Assembly: GCF_000716535.1 (NCBI RefSeq)
Contig: NZ_JNWV01000027.1
Coordinates: forward strand, 113,088-177,087
Length of the DNA: 64,000 nucleotides
Direction: 5' to 3'
Source of the DNA: Streptomyces flaveolus
Lineage (GTDB): Bacteria > Actinomycetota > Actinomycetes > Streptomycetales > Streptomycetaceae
Numbering within the stretch: the first letter of the stretch is position 1; the number at the start of each line of letters is the position of its first letter. The notes under the pieces are model-generated. The model worked only from the letters and a program-made list of their open reading frames with translations, was not told the DNA's origin and ran no database searches. Shown here one piece after another: positions 35,401-43,584 of this stretch. Both the position numbers and the translations under genes were made by a program.

Positions 35401-35955
35401 GACGGACGCCTTGGTCTGGAGCAGGTCCTGGGTGGTCTCGACGATCAGGGCGTCGGCGCCGCCGGCGAGCAGGCCCTCGGCGTTCGCCTGGAAGCCGTCC
35501 CGGATGGTCGTGAAGCCGATGTGGCCGAGGGTGGGCAGCTTGGTGCCGGGGCCGATGGAGCCGAGGACCCAGCGGGGCCGGCCGTCGCGGGCGGAGAACT
35601 CGTCCGCGGTCTCCCGGGCGATGCGGGCGCCGGCCACGGACAGCTCGTGGACGCGGTCGGCGATGTCGTACTCCGCCATGGCCGCGTGGTTGGCCCCGAA
35701 GGTGTTGGTCTCGACGCAGTCGACGCCCACGGCGAAGTACGCCTCGTGGACCGAGCGGACGATGTCGGGGCGGGTGAGGTTGAGGATCTCGTTGCAGCCT
35801 TCGAGGTTCTGGAAGTCCTCGAGGGTGGGCTCCTGCGCCTGGAGCATCGTGCCCATGGCTCCGTCGGCGACCACCACTCGGGTGGCGAGCGCCTCGCGGA
35901 GCGCGGACGCACGGGTCCGGCTGTCGGCGGAAGGGGACGTTGGCGACGAGGCCAT
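32443..35955 (-). CDS. metH: Cobalamin-dependent methionine synthase MetH
   Basis: 1170-residue cytoplasmic enzyme that transfers the methyl group of 5-methyltetrahydrofolate to homocysteine through methylcobalamin. Domains in order: homocysteine/zinc domain (about 1-320, GLNCSTGP and GGCCGTTPEHL giving the zinc Cys residues), pterin-binding domain (about 345-610), cobalamin domain with DVHDIGKNLV (His is the lower axial ligand, near residue 745), and reactivation domain (about 880-1170). ATG 35955 follows GGGAG by 7 nt. I see no B12 or SAH riboswitch in the 280-bp upstream region. It is divergent from gylR. The 3' end runs into a tandem repeat. Confidence 0.97.
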   Translation of the reverse strand: MASSPTSPSADSRTRASALREALATRVVVADGAMGTMLQAQEPTLEDFQNLEGCNEILNLTRPDIVRSVHEAYFAVGVDCVETNTFGANHAAMAEYDIADRVHELSVAGARIARETADEFSARDGRPRWVLGSIGPGTKLPTLGHIGFTTIRDGFQANAEGLLAGGADALIVETTQDLLQTKASVLGARRAMERLGTEVPLLCSMAFETTGTMLLGSEIGAALTALEPLGIDMIGLNCSTGPAEMSEHLRYLTRHSRIPLLCMPNAGLPILTKDGAHFPLGPEGLADAQENFVRDYGLSLIGGCCGTTPEHLRQVVERVQGLTPPERDPRPEPGAASLYQSVPFRQDTAYLAIGERTNANGSKKFREAMLAGRWDDCVEMAREQIREGAHMLDLCVDYVGRDGVADMEELAGRFATASTLPVVLDSTEVDVIKAGLEKLGGRAVINSVNYEDGDGPDSRFAKVTQLAREHGAALIALTIDEEGQARTPEKKVEIAERLIADLTGNWGIREEDILIDTLTFTICTGQEESRKDGIATIEAIRELKRRHPAVQTTLGLSNISFGLNPAARILLNSVFLDECVKAGLDSAIVHASKILPIARFSEEEVRTALDLVYDRRSEGYDPLQKLMQLFEGATAKSLKAGKAEELAALPLEERLKRRIIDGERNGLEADLDEALRDRPALDIVNETLLDGMKVVGELFGSGQMQLPFVLQSAEVMKAAVAYLEPHMEKSDAEGKGTIVLATVRGDVHDIGKNLVDIILSNNGYNVVNLGIKQPVSAILEAAEEHRADVIGMSGLLVKSTVIMKENLEELNQRGLAARFPVILGGAALTRAYVEQDLHEIYEGEVRYARDAFEGLRLMDALIGVKRGVPGAKLPELRQRRVRAAAVEIEERPEEGHVRSDVATDNPIPEPPFWGTRVVKGIQLKEYASWLDEGALFKGQWGLKQARTGEGPTYEELVETEGRPRLRGLLDRLQTENLLEAAVVHGYFPCVSKDDDLIILDEQGNERTRFTFPRQRRGRRLCLADFFRPEESGETDVVGLQVVTVGSRIGAETAKLFEANAYRDYLELHGLSVQLAEALAEYWHARVRAELGFGGEDPAGIEDMFALKYRGARFSLGYGACPDLEDRAKIAELLRPERIGVHLSEEFQLHPEQSTDAIVIHHPEAKYFNAR

Positions 35956-36166
35956 GTAAGGGCTCCCTGGAGTGCGACGGCTGTCGGCTATGCGGCTGCC
36001 CGGCCCGGCCGGGTTGCCGCACGGCGCCAGAGTAACCGGGAGTCGGCTTGGATGGGCAGCGGCGTCCACGAGGCGGACGCGGGTGACCCGGGTGCCACGC
36101 ACAGGTCACGTGTGATGTAACAGGTGCCGTCCGACCATTAGCGGGAGGTCGGCATGGACCGGTAGT

Positions 36167-36183
36167 GTTCGACATTGCCGAAC
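36167..36183 (+). promoter_or_regulatory. GylR operator upstream of gylR
   Basis: GTTCGACATTGCCGAAC is a 17-bp dyad fitting TTCGnCAnTGnCGAA. The same dyad, with one arm mismatch, lies in the promoter of the glycerol operon (37213-37229). It ends 51 bp before the gylR start, suiting autorepression. Confidence 0.72.
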
Positions 36184-36234
36184 GGTGATTTGCAACGGCA
36201 CCGGGGCAGTCGAGGGGACGGAGGCAGGACGGCG

Positions 36235-36999
36235 ATGGCACGGAACATCCAGTCGCTCGAACGGGCGGCGGCGATGCTGCGGCTCCTCGCGGGCGGCGAG
36301 CGGCGGCTCGGCCTGTCGGACATCGCCTCGTCACTGGGCCTCGCCAAAGGCACCGCCCACGGCATCCTGCGCACCCTCCAGCAGGAGGGGTTCGTGGAGC
36401 AGGACGACGCCTCCGGGCGCTACCAGCTGGGCGCGGAGCTGCTGCGCCTCGGCACCACCTACCTCGACGTGCACGAACTGCGCGCGCGGGCGCTGGTGTG
36501 GACCGACGACCTGGCCCGGTCCAGCGGGGAGAGCGTGTACCTGGGCGTGCTGCACCAGCAGGGCGTCCTGATCGTGCACCACGTCTTCCGGCCCGACGAC
36601 AGCCGGCAGGTGCTGGAGATCGGGGCCATGCAGCCGCTGCACTCGACGGCCCTCGGCAAGGTCCTCTCCGCGTACGACCCGGTGGCCCACAGCGAGGCGC
36701 TGGACACCGAGCGGAAGGCCTTCACGGACCGCACGGTGTGCGACCCCGGCGACTTCGAGCACCTCCTCGACATCACGCGCGCGCGTGGGTACGCGGCCGA
36801 CGTGGAGGAGACCTGGGAGGGCGTGGCGTCGATCGCCGCGCCCATCCACGACCGGCGCCGGATGCCCGTGGGCGCCGTGGGCATCACCGGCGCCGTGGAG
36901 CGGCTGTGCCGGGACGGCGAGCTGCGCTCCGAACTGATCGCGGCGGTGCGCGACTGCGCCCGCGCGGTCTCCCGCGATCTGGGCGCCGGGCGGTTCTGA
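36235..36999 (+). CDS. gylR: IclR-family glycerol operon regulator GylR
   Basis: 254-residue repressor of the glycerol operon; in S. coelicolor GylR controls gylCAB and itself and responds to glycerol-3-phosphate. The N-terminal winged helix is clear (LSDIASSLGLAKGTAHGILRTLQQEGFVEQ, cut at residues ~24-53), as is the IclR effector domain from ~75 onward, with LHSTALGKVLSAY and the C-terminal ITG segment. Sequence and length are as I recall for S. coelicolor GylR. ATG 36235 is the family start. It precedes glpF on the same strand with its own terminator between, and is divergent from metH. Confidence 0.95.
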   Translation: MARNIQSLERAAAMLRLLAGGERRLGLSDIASSLGLAKGTAHGILRTLQQEGFVEQDDASGRYQLGAELLRLGTTYLDVHELRARALVWTDDLARSSGESVYLGVLHQQGVLIVHHVFRPDDSRQVLEIGAMQPLHSTALGKVLSAYDPVAHSEALDTERKAFTDRTVCDPGDFEHLLDITRARGYAADVEETWEGVASIAAPIHDRRRMPVGAVGITGAVERLCRDGELRSELIAAVRDCARAVSRDLGAGRF

Positions 37000-37034
37000 C
37001 CGCCGGGCGCAGCGGGGAACGACCGGAAGGACTG

Positions 37035-37070
37035 CGACGACCGGGACGCCAGGCGGCGTTCCGGTCGTCG
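37035..37070 (+). terminator. Terminator of gylR
   Basis: 16-bp arms (37035-37050 and 37055-37070) with one G-U pair and a 4-nt loop, 35 bp after the gylR stop. It makes the glpFKD operon dependent on its own promoter. Confidence 0.8.
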
Positions 37071-37358
37071 ATCTACCCTGAAATCGGCAAAAACGGCTAG
37101 ATCGTACGTCCGTGCACGAACGTTGATAACGCGCAGCGATCAATAACGATCCTGTTTTCGATAACAGAACCCTTGACTCACGCGTAACGCCGAAGCAAGA
37201 CTCCCGTCCATCGGTCGGCATTGTCGAACACCTTGCGGCAATACGCGCTAGAGTGTGACAACGCCAAGGGCCGGCATCGCTCTCACCCCCTGAGGGCGCC
37301 AGAACCCCCGCTGGGACGGGGTTCGGCTACCCCTGGACGAAGGACAAAGGAGTCGCGG
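37071..37358 (+). promoter_or_regulatory. Glycerol operon promoter region with GylR operator
   Basis: A/T-rich for this genome. The dyad GGTCGGCATTGTCGAAC (37213-37229) is nearly the gylR upstream operator. TAGAGT at 37249-37254 is a candidate -10, putting the dyad over the -35 region. Upstream, GATAAC/ATAACG elements recur at about 37123, 37144 and 37159, and CTGTT...AACAG forms a small dyad near 37152-37167; these may be activator sites. Confidence 0.62.
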
Positions 37359-38153
37359 GTGTCCAGCTCCGACATCTTCATCGGCGAGACCATCGGTACC
37401 GCCATACTCATCCTGCTCGGCGGCGGCGTCTGCGCCGCCGTCACGCTGAAGGCCTCCAAGGCCCGCAACGCCGGTTGGCTCGCCATCGCCTTCGGGTGGG
37501 GCTTCGCCGTCATGACGGCCGTGTACATCTCCGGACCGCTGTCCGGGGCCCACCTCAACCCGGCCGTCACCGTCGCCCTCGCCATCAAGGACGGCGACTG
37601 GAGCAACGTCCCGGTCTACTTCGCCGGCCAGCTGCTCGGCGCGATGATCGGCGCGGCCCTGGTGTGGGTCGCCTACTACGGCCAGTTCCAGGCGCACCTG
37701 ACCGACAAGGAGATCGTCGGCGGTCCGGGCGCGCAGGCCACGGCGGCCAAGGCGGTCGAGGCCGAGGAGCAGGGCGCCGGCCCGGTCCTCGGCATCTTCT
37801 CCACCGGTCCGGAGATCCGGAACGTGGTGCAGAACCTCGCCACGGAGATCATCGGCACCGTCGTGCTGATCCTCGCGGTCCTCACCCAGGGCCTGAACGA
37901 CAAGGGCAACGGCCTCGGCATCCTCGGCGGTCTGATCACCGCGCTCGTGGTGGTGTCGATCGGTCTGTCGCTCGGCGGCCCGACGGGCTACGCGATCAAC
38001 CCGGCCCGCGACCTGGGCCCGCGCATCGTGCACGCCCTGCTGCCGCTGCCCAACAAGGGCGGCTCCGACTGGAGCTACGCCTGGATCCCGGTGGTCGGTC
38101 CGCTGATCGGCGGCGCCATCGCTGCAGGCATCTACAACGTCGCCTTTGCCTGA
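37359..38153 (+). CDS. glpF: Glycerol uptake facilitator (aquaglyceroporin) GlpF
   Basis: 264-residue MIP-family channel that lets glycerol cross the membrane. The two pore-forming NPA boxes are GAHLNPAVT (about residues 63-71) and [10 protein letters not shown] (about 208-217), the second with the Asp typical of glycerol facilitators. Six membrane helices are readable. A ~35-residue insertion between helices 3 and 4 ([15 protein letters not shown]) is longer than in E. coli GlpF. GTG 37359 follows AAAGGAG by 6 nt. First gene of glpF-glpK-glpD (gylCAB). Confidence 0.96.
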   Translation: MSSSDIFIGETIGTAILILLGGGVCAAVTLKASKARNAGWLAIAFGWGFAVMTAVYISGPLSGAHLNPAVTVALAIKDGDWSNVPVYFAGQLLGAMIGAALVWVAYYGQFQAHLTDKEIVGGPGAQATAAKAVEAEEQGAGPVLGIFSTGPEIRNVVQNLATEIIGTVVLILAVLTQGLNDKGNGLGILGGLITALVVVSIGLSLGGPTGYAINPARDLGPRIVHALLPLPNKGGSDWSYAWIPVVGPLIGGAIAAGIYNVAFA

Positions 38154-38244
38154 GAAGCCTCTTGAGAAGCCTGAAGAAGCACCGAGTCTTCGAGCACGCG
38201 CCGTACGTACAGCCCCATCACCACGGATCTTTCAGGAGCACACA

Positions 38245-39783
38245 GTGACCGACGCCCACACCGCAGGCCCCTTCATCGCGGCGATCGACCAGGGCACGAC
38301 CTCCTCGCGCTGCATCATCTTCGACCGGGACGGCCGCATCGTCTCCGTCGACCAGAAGGAGCACGAGCAGATCTTCCCGAAGCCGGGCTGGGTCGAGCAC
38401 AACGCCAACGAGATCTGGACCAACGTCCAGGAAGTCGTCGCCGGAGCCGTCGCCAAGGCCGGCATCACCCGGGACGACATCAAGGCCATCGGCATCACCA
38501 ACCAGCGCGAGACCACCGTGCTGTGGGACAAGAACACCGGTGAGCCCGTCCACAACGCCATCGTCTGGCAGGACACCCGCACCGACGCGCTCTGCCGGGA
38601 GCTGGGCCGCAACGTCGGACAGGACCGCTTCCGCCGCGAGACGGGCCTGCCGCTGGCCTCCTACTTCGCCGGGCCCAAGGCCCGCTGGCTGCTCGACAAC
38701 GTCGAGGGCCTGAAGGAGCGCGCCGAGGCCGGCGACATCCTCTTCGGCACCATGGACACCTGGGTCATCTGGAACCTGACCGGCGGTGTCAACGGCGGCA
38801 AGCACGTCACCGACGTCACCAACGCCTCCCGCACCCTCCTCATGAACCTGCACACGATGCAGTGGGACGAGAAGATCTGCGAGTCCATCGGCGTGCCGCA
38901 GCAGATCCTCCCCGAGATCCGCTCCTCCGCCGAGGTCTACGGCGAGATCACGGGCGGCAAGCTCGGCGACCTGCTCGGCGGCATCCCGGTCGCCTCCGCG
39001 CTCGGCGACCAGCAGGCGGCCCTGTTCGGCCAGACCTGCTTCTCCGAGGGCGAGACCAAGTCGACCTACGGCACCGGCACCTTCATGGTGATGAACACCG
39101 GTAGCAAGATCATCAACTCCTACGCCGGTCTGCTGACCACCGTCGGCTACAAGATCGGCGACCAGCCGACGGTCTACGCCCTGGAGGGCTCGATCGCCGT
39201 CACCGGCTCGCTGGTGCAGTGGATGCGCGACCAGATGGGCCTGATCTCCACCGCCGCCGAGATCGAGACGCTCGCGCTCTCGGTCGAGGACAACGGCGGC
39301 GCCTACTTCGTGCCGGCCTTCTCGGGCCTGTTCGCCCCGCACTGGCGCTCCGACGCCCGCGGTGTGATCGCCGGCCTGACCCGGTACGTCACCAAGGCGC
39401 ACCTCGCGCGCGCCGTCCTGGAGGCCACCGCCTGGCAGACCCGGGAGATCGCCGACGCCATGGTCAAGGACTCCGGCGACGAGCTGGTGACCCTGAAGGT
39501 GGACGGTGGCATGACCGCCAACAACCTGCTGATGCAGACCCTCGCCGACGTCCTCGACGCACCGGTGGTGCGCCCGATGGTCGCCGAGACCACCTGCCTC
39601 GGCGCCGCCTACGCCGCCGGTCTCGCCGTCGGCTTCTGGAACAGCACCGACGACCTGCGCGCCAACTGGCGCCGGGCCGCCGAGTGGACCCCCCGCATGG
39701 ACGCGGACACCCGCGACCGTGAGTACAAGAACTGGCTCAAGGCCGTCGACCGGACCATGGGCTGGCTCGAAGACGAGAGCTGA
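38245..39783 (+). CDS. glpK: Glycerol kinase GlpK
   Basis: 512-residue FGGY-family kinase that phosphorylates glycerol to sn-glycerol-3-phosphate, trapping it in the cell. It shows the ATPase-fold phosphate 1 motif [15 protein letters not shown], substrate contacts [12 protein letters not shown] and WQDTRT, and the FGGY signature region near [12 protein letters not shown] and [14 protein letters not shown] 38245 follows CAGGAG by 6 nt and gives the usual start. It lies 91 bp after glpF and 48 bp before glpD. Confidence 0.97.
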   Translation: MTDAHTAGPFIAAIDQGTTSSRCIIFDRDGRIVSVDQKEHEQIFPKPGWVEHNANEIWTNVQEVVAGAVAKAGITRDDIKAIGITNQRETTVLWDKNTGEPVHNAIVWQDTRTDALCRELGRNVGQDRFRRETGLPLASYFAGPKARWLLDNVEGLKERAEAGDILFGTMDTWVIWNLTGGVNGGKHVTDVTNASRTLLMNLHTMQWDEKICESIGVPQQILPEIRSSAEVYGEITGGKLGDLLGGIPVASALGDQQAALFGQTCFSEGETKSTYGTGTFMVMNTGSKIINSYAGLLTTVGYKIGDQPTVYALEGSIAVTGSLVQWMRDQMGLISTAAEIETLALSVEDNGGAYFVPAFSGLFAPHWRSDARGVIAGLTRYVTKAHLARAVLEATAWQTREIADAMVKDSGDELVTLKVDGGMTANNLLMQTLADVLDAPVVRPMVAETTCLGAAYAAGLAVGFWNSTDDLRANWRRAAEWTPRMDADTRDREYKNWLKAVDRTMGWLEDES

Positions 39784-39831
39784 GCGGCCCTTCCCGGCTC
39801 AGCCATCTCTGACGAGGAGTAAGTACCCGAC

Positions 39832-41448
39832 ATGACCAGTCAGTCCACCCTGCAGACCGTGCCTGCCCTGGGAACGCACCCGGCTTCCGGCTCCAACCCG
39901 AGCCGGGCCGAGACCAGGGAGCAGCTCGCCAAGGCGTCGTACGACCTTCTTGTGATCGGCGGCGGCATCCTGGGCATCTCCACCGCCTGGCACGCCGCGC
40001 AGTCCGGCCTCAGGGTGGCGCTGGTCGACGCCGGCGATTTCGCCGGCGCCACCTCCTCCGCCTCCTCCAAGCTGCTCCACGGGGGCTTGCGCTACCTGCA
40101 GACCGGCGCGGTGAAGCTGGTGGCGGAGAACCACTTCGAGCGCCGTGCGGTCTCCCGCCAGGTGGCCCCCCACCTGGCGAACCCGCTCACCTTCTACCTC
40201 CCCGTGTACAAGGGCGGGCCGCACGGCGCGGCGAAGCTCGGCGCGGGCGTCTTCGCCTACTCCGCGCTCTCCGCGTTCGGCGACGGCGTCGGCCACCTGC
40301 TCTCCCCCGCCAAGGCGGCGCAGGACGTGCCCGAGCTGCGCACCGAGAACCTCAAGGCCGTGGCCGTCTACGGCGACGACCAGATGAACGACGCGCGCAT
40401 GGCGCTGATGACGGTCCGCGCGGCCGTCGAGGCGGGCGCGGTCGTCCTCAACCACGCCGAGGTCACCGGGCTGCGCTTCACCAGGGGCCGGGTCACCGGC
40501 GCCGACCTCAGGGACCGGCTGTCCGGCGAGGAGTTCGGCGTCAACGCCCGCCTGGTGCTGAACGCGACCGGACCCTGGGTCGACCACCTGCGCCGGATGG
40601 AGGACCCGAACGCGGCGCCGTCCATCCGCCTGTCCAAGGGCGCGCACCTGGTCCTGAAGCGGACGTCCCCGTGGAAGGCCGCGCTCGCGACCCCCATCGA
40701 CAAGTACCGCATCACCTTCGCCCTCCCCTGGGAGGACATGCTGCTGCTCGGCACCACCGACGAGGAGTACGAGGGCGACCCGGCGGATGTCGCGGTCAAC
40801 GAGGAGGACATAGCCCAGATCCTGGACGAGGCCGCGTTCTCCGTCCGGGACCAGCAGCTCCAGCGCGACCTGATCACCTACGCGTTCGCCGGTCTGCGGG
40901 TGCTGCCGGGCGGCCCCGGCGACACCGCCAAGGCCAAGCGCGAGACGGTGGTGACCGAGGGCAAGGGCGGCATGCTGTCCGTCGCGGGCGGCAAGTGGAC
41001 CACCTTCCGGCACATCGGCCGCACGGTCATGCAGAAGCTGGAGGCGCTGCCGGGCCACCCGCTCGGCGACGACTTCGAGCCGATCTCCTCGCTGCCGAAG
41101 AAGCTGCCCCTGCCGGGTGTCGCCAACCCGCGCGCGGTCGCCCACCGGCTGCTGGTCGACGGCCCGGCTCCGGGCCCGCGCATGGCCGCCGACACCGCCA
41201 AGCACCTGGCCACTCACTACGGCTCCCTGGCCTTCGACATCGCCCGCCTGGCGAACGAGGACCCGGAGCTGGCCGAGCGCGTCCACCCCGACGCCCCGGA
41301 GATCTGGGCGCAGGTCGTCTGGGCCCGTGACCACGAGTGGGCCGAGACGGCGGACGACGTGCTGCGCCGCCGCACCACGCTGACCATCCGGGGCCTGGCC
41401 ACGGACGAGGTCCGCGCCAAGGTCCAGGACCTGCTGGACAAGAAGTAG
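39832..41448 (+). CDS. glpD: Glycerol-3-phosphate dehydrogenase GlpD
   Basis: 538-residue FAD-dependent, membrane-associated enzyme that oxidises glycerol-3-phosphate to dihydroxyacetone phosphate and feeds electrons to quinone. The FAD-binding dinucleotide fold is LLVIGGGILGISTAW (about residues 39-53), followed by the family motif TSSASSKLLHGGLRYL. C-terminal DAO_C domain from ~410. It completes glycerol entry into glycolysis after glpF and glpK. GAGGAG precedes ATG 39832. A terminator and a short direct repeat follow. Confidence 0.97.
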   Translation: MTSQSTLQTVPALGTHPASGSNPSRAETREQLAKASYDLLVIGGGILGISTAWHAAQSGLRVALVDAGDFAGATSSASSKLLHGGLRYLQTGAVKLVAENHFERRAVSRQVAPHLANPLTFYLPVYKGGPHGAAKLGAGVFAYSALSAFGDGVGHLLSPAKAAQDVPELRTENLKAVAVYGDDQMNDARMALMTVRAAVEAGAVVLNHAEVTGLRFTRGRVTGADLRDRLSGEEFGVNARLVLNATGPWVDHLRRMEDPNAAPSIRLSKGAHLVLKRTSPWKAALATPIDKYRITFALPWEDMLLLGTTDEEYEGDPADVAVNEEDIAQILDEAAFSVRDQQLQRDLITYAFAGLRVLPGGPGDTAKAKRETVVTEGKGGMLSVAGGKWTTFRHIGRTVMQKLEALPGHPLGDDFEPISSLPKKLPLPGVANPRAVAHRLLVDGPAPGPRMAADTAKHLATHYGSLAFDIARLANEDPELAERVHPDAPEIWAQVVWARDHEWAETADDVLRRRTTLTIRGLATDEVRAKVQDLLDKK

Positions 41449-41451
41449 CGA

Positions 41452-41495
41452 GCGGGTGCGCACGGCGTAGCAGGCGGGTGCGCACGGCGTGGCGA
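41452..41495. repeat. 22-bp direct repeat, two copies, after glpD
   Basis: Two adjacent copies of GCGGGTGCGCACGGCGT plus 5 variable bases, beginning 4 bp after the glpD stop codon. Confidence 0.85.
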
Positions 41496-41536
41496 GCGAG
41501 CCGGATCCGGCGGGACAGGATCCGGAGGGACATTCG

Positions 41537-41568
41537 AGGGGCGGCCCCACGCCGACGGGGCCGCCCCT
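41537..41568 (+). terminator. Terminator of the glycerol operon
   Basis: AGGGGCGGCCCC (41537-41548) and its perfect complement (41557-41568) around an 8-nt loop, followed by T and pyrimidines. Confidence 0.82.
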
Positions 41569-41629
41569 TCCGCTTCTCCGCGCCCCGGAAGCGCTCTTCG
41601 GCCCGGAGCCGCCGCCGCATAATGTGCTG

Positions 41630-41644
41630 AGACATCCGATGTCT
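41630..41644 (+). promoter_or_regulatory. Palindromic operator upstream of the GntR/FadR-type gene
   Basis: AGACAT-CCG-ATGTCT is a perfect dyad 19 bp before the start codon. It sits just downstream of an A/T-rich CATAAT that could be the -10. The position suits autorepression. Confidence 0.65.
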
Positions 41645-41663
41645 GGGCGACAGGAGGCCGGCC

Positions 41664-42335
41664 GTGGCAGTCACCGACGAGGCGATCGAGAAGATCAAGG
41701 GCATGATCGTCTCCGGTGCGCTGCGCCCGGGCGACCGGCTGCCGAAGGAGAGCGAGCTGGCCGCCGAGCTGGGCCTGTCCCGCAACTCCCTGCGGGAGGC
41801 CGTACGCGCGCTGTCCCTGATCCGGATCCTCGACGTACGGCAGGGCGACGGCACCTATGTCACCAGCCTCGATCCGCAGCTGCTGCTGGAGGCGATGAGC
41901 TTCGTCGTGGACTTCCACCGCGACGACACGGTGCTCGAGTTCCTGGCCGTGCGCCGCATCCTGGAGCCGGCCGCGACCGCGCTGGCGGCCCCCCGGATAG
42001 ACGCCGGGCAACTGGACGCGCTGGAGGCCCAGTTGGACGCGCTGGGCGCGGACCCCTCGGTGGAGCAGCTGGTCGCGGCCGACCTGGAGTTCCACCGGGG
42101 CATCGTGCAGAGCGCCGGGAACTCGGTGCTGTGCTCGCTGCTGGACGGGCTGTCCGGGCCCACCACACGGGCCCGTATCTGGCGGGGACTCACCCAGGAG
42201 GACGCGGTCGGCCGCACCCTGCGCGAGCACCGGGCGATTCTGGGCGCGCTGCGCGACCGGGACGCGGAGGCGGCGCGCTCCTGGGCGACCGTGCACATCG
42301 CGAGCGTGGAGCAGTGGCTGCGCTCCACGCTGTGA
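41664..42335 (+). CDS. GntR/FadR-family transcriptional regulator
   Basis: 223-residue regulator with the GntR winged helix-turn-helix (about residues 3-68: LPKESELAAELGLSRNSLREAVRAL) and a FadR C-terminal helical domain (FCD). The FCD residues likely to bind metal and acid ligands are present: ADLEFHRGIV, and an H in LREHRAILGAL and ATVHIASVE. FCD proteins usually respond to organic acids or sugar acids. GTG 41664 follows AGGAGG by 7 nt. It is read in the same direction as glpD but behind a terminator and with its own dyad. The target genes are unknown. Confidence 0.92.
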   Translation: MAVTDEAIEKIKGMIVSGALRPGDRLPKESELAAELGLSRNSLREAVRALSLIRILDVRQGDGTYVTSLDPQLLLEAMSFVVDFHRDDTVLEFLAVRRILEPAATALAAPRIDAGQLDALEAQLDALGADPSVEQLVAADLEFHRGIVQSAGNSVLCSLLDGLSGPTTRARIWRGLTQEDAVGRTLREHRAILGALRDRDAEAARSWATVHIASVEQWLRSTL

Positions 42336-42504
42336 GTTCGGCCTGCTGGGGTCGGCTCCGCGAGTTCGGCTGTTCGCGCGTGTTCCGCGGTGGTGAACGG
42401 GGCAGTGATCCGTTCACGCCCCCACGCAAGGGGGCTGCGGGCGCCCCCGCCGGACGCCGTAAGGTTGGTGAGTCAAGCGAGGGCACGTCGGAAGGAGGCA
42501 CTGG

Positions 42505-43425
42505 GTGATCGAGCTGGAGGGGGTTCCCGAGCTGATCGACCCAGTCATGGTGGCCGCGTTCGAGGGCTGGAACGATGCCGGCGACGCCGCCTCCACGGCG
42601 GTCGCGCATCTGGAACGCGAATGGAAGGGCGAGGTGTTCGCGGCGCTGGACGCCGAGGACTACTACGACTTCCAGGTGAACCGCCCCACGGTGTTCATGG
42701 ACAACGGTGTGCGCAAGATCACGTGGCCGACGACGAGGTTGTCGGTGGTCCGCGTCGGCGGTGAGAAGCCGCGCGACCTGGTGCTGGTCCGGGGCATCGA
42801 ACCGTCCATGCGCTGGCGTTCGTTCTGCAACGAGCTGCTGGGCTTCGCGCACGAGCTGGGCGTGGAGCTGGTGGTCATCCTGGGCGCCCTGCTCGGGGAC
42901 ACCCCGCACACGCGTCCGGTGCCGGTCAGCGGGGTCACGTCCGACCCGGACCTGGCCCGCCGGATGGACCTGGAGGAGACCAAGTACGAGGGGCCGACGG
43001 GTATCGTCGGCGTCCTGCAGGAGGCGTGCACGCACGCGGGCGTCCCGGCGGTCTCGCTGTGGGCGGCCGTACCGCACTACGTCTCCCAGCCGCCCAACCC
43101 GAAGGCCACGCTGGCGCTGCTCAACCGCCTGGAGGACCTGCTCGACCTGCGCATCCCGCAGGGCGAGCTGCCCGAGGACGCGCGGGCCTGGCAGGTGGGC
43201 GTGGACCAGCTGGCCGCCGAGGACAGCGAGGTCGCCGAGTACGTGCAGACGCTGGAGGAGGCCCGGGACACCGCGGAGCTGCCGGAGGCGTCCGGTGAGG
43301 CGATCGCGCGGGAGTTCGAGCGGTATCTGCGGCGCCGGGACGTGGGCCCTCCGGGCGGTAAGCCGAGGCCCCCGGCGGCCGGGAGCGGGTCCAAGGATGA
43401 CGACGAGGACGGCCCGGAGGACTGA
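42505..43425 (+). CDS. parJ: PAC2-family protein, likely ParJ
   Basis: 306-residue protein of the PAC2 family (related to proteasome assembly chaperone 2), common in actinobacteria. The core runs from MIELEGVPELIDPVMVAAFEGWNDAGDAAS through VVILGALLGDTPHTRPVPVSG to PHYVSQPPNPKATLALL. The C-terminal ~60 residues are helical, then Pro/Ser/Asp-rich. The orthologue next to mshC in S. coelicolor is, as I recall, ParJ, which affects polymerisation of ParA during chromosome segregation. GTG 42505 follows GGAAGGAGG by 8 nt. The parallel to a proteasome-assembly factor is structural only; nothing here ties it to the nearby proteasome genes. Confidence 0.85.
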   Translation: MIELEGVPELIDPVMVAAFEGWNDAGDAASTAVAHLEREWKGEVFAALDAEDYYDFQVNRPTVFMDNGVRKITWPTTRLSVVRVGGEKPRDLVLVRGIEPSMRWRSFCNELLGFAHELGVELVVILGALLGDTPHTRPVPVSGVTSDPDLARRMDLEETKYEGPTGIVGVLQEACTHAGVPAVSLWAAVPHYVSQPPNPKATLALLNRLEDLLDLRIPQGELPEDARAWQVGVDQLAAEDSEVAEYVQTLEEARDTAELPEASGEAIAREFERYLRRRDVGPPGGKPRPPAAGSGSKDDDEDGPED

Positions 43426-43430
43426 GAGGA

Positions 43431-43473
43431 CGACGAAGGGGCGCTTCCCTGCCAGGGGAGCGCCCCTTCGTCG
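43431..43473. terminator. Strong hairpin after the PAC2 gene
   Basis: 20-bp arms (43431-43450 and 43454-43473) with a single G-U pair and a 3-nt loop, 5 bp after the stop. Confidence 0.9.
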
Positions 43474-43535
43474 TGTTGCCGACGCCTCAGGCGGTGCCGC
43501 CGGGGCCGTCGGGCGGCTTCGGATCCGTTGTCGCC

Positions 43536-43566
43536 GGTCGCGCGGTTCCCCGCGCCGCTGACGGGA
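43536..43566. repeat. Member of a dispersed GC-rich intergenic repeat
   Basis: GGTCGCGCGGTTCCCCGCGCC, then GCTGACGGGA. Nearly the same 21-base core recurs at 63412-63432, and a diverged form at 7797-7825. All three are between genes. Confidence 0.65.
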
Positions 43567-43584
43567 CACCGCCCTCCGCGGTGC

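Noticed and set aside
35956..36166. Cobalamin or S-adenosylhomocysteine riboswitch upstream of metH
   Set aside because: I searched for the conserved B12-box and for a SAH-type core and saw neither.
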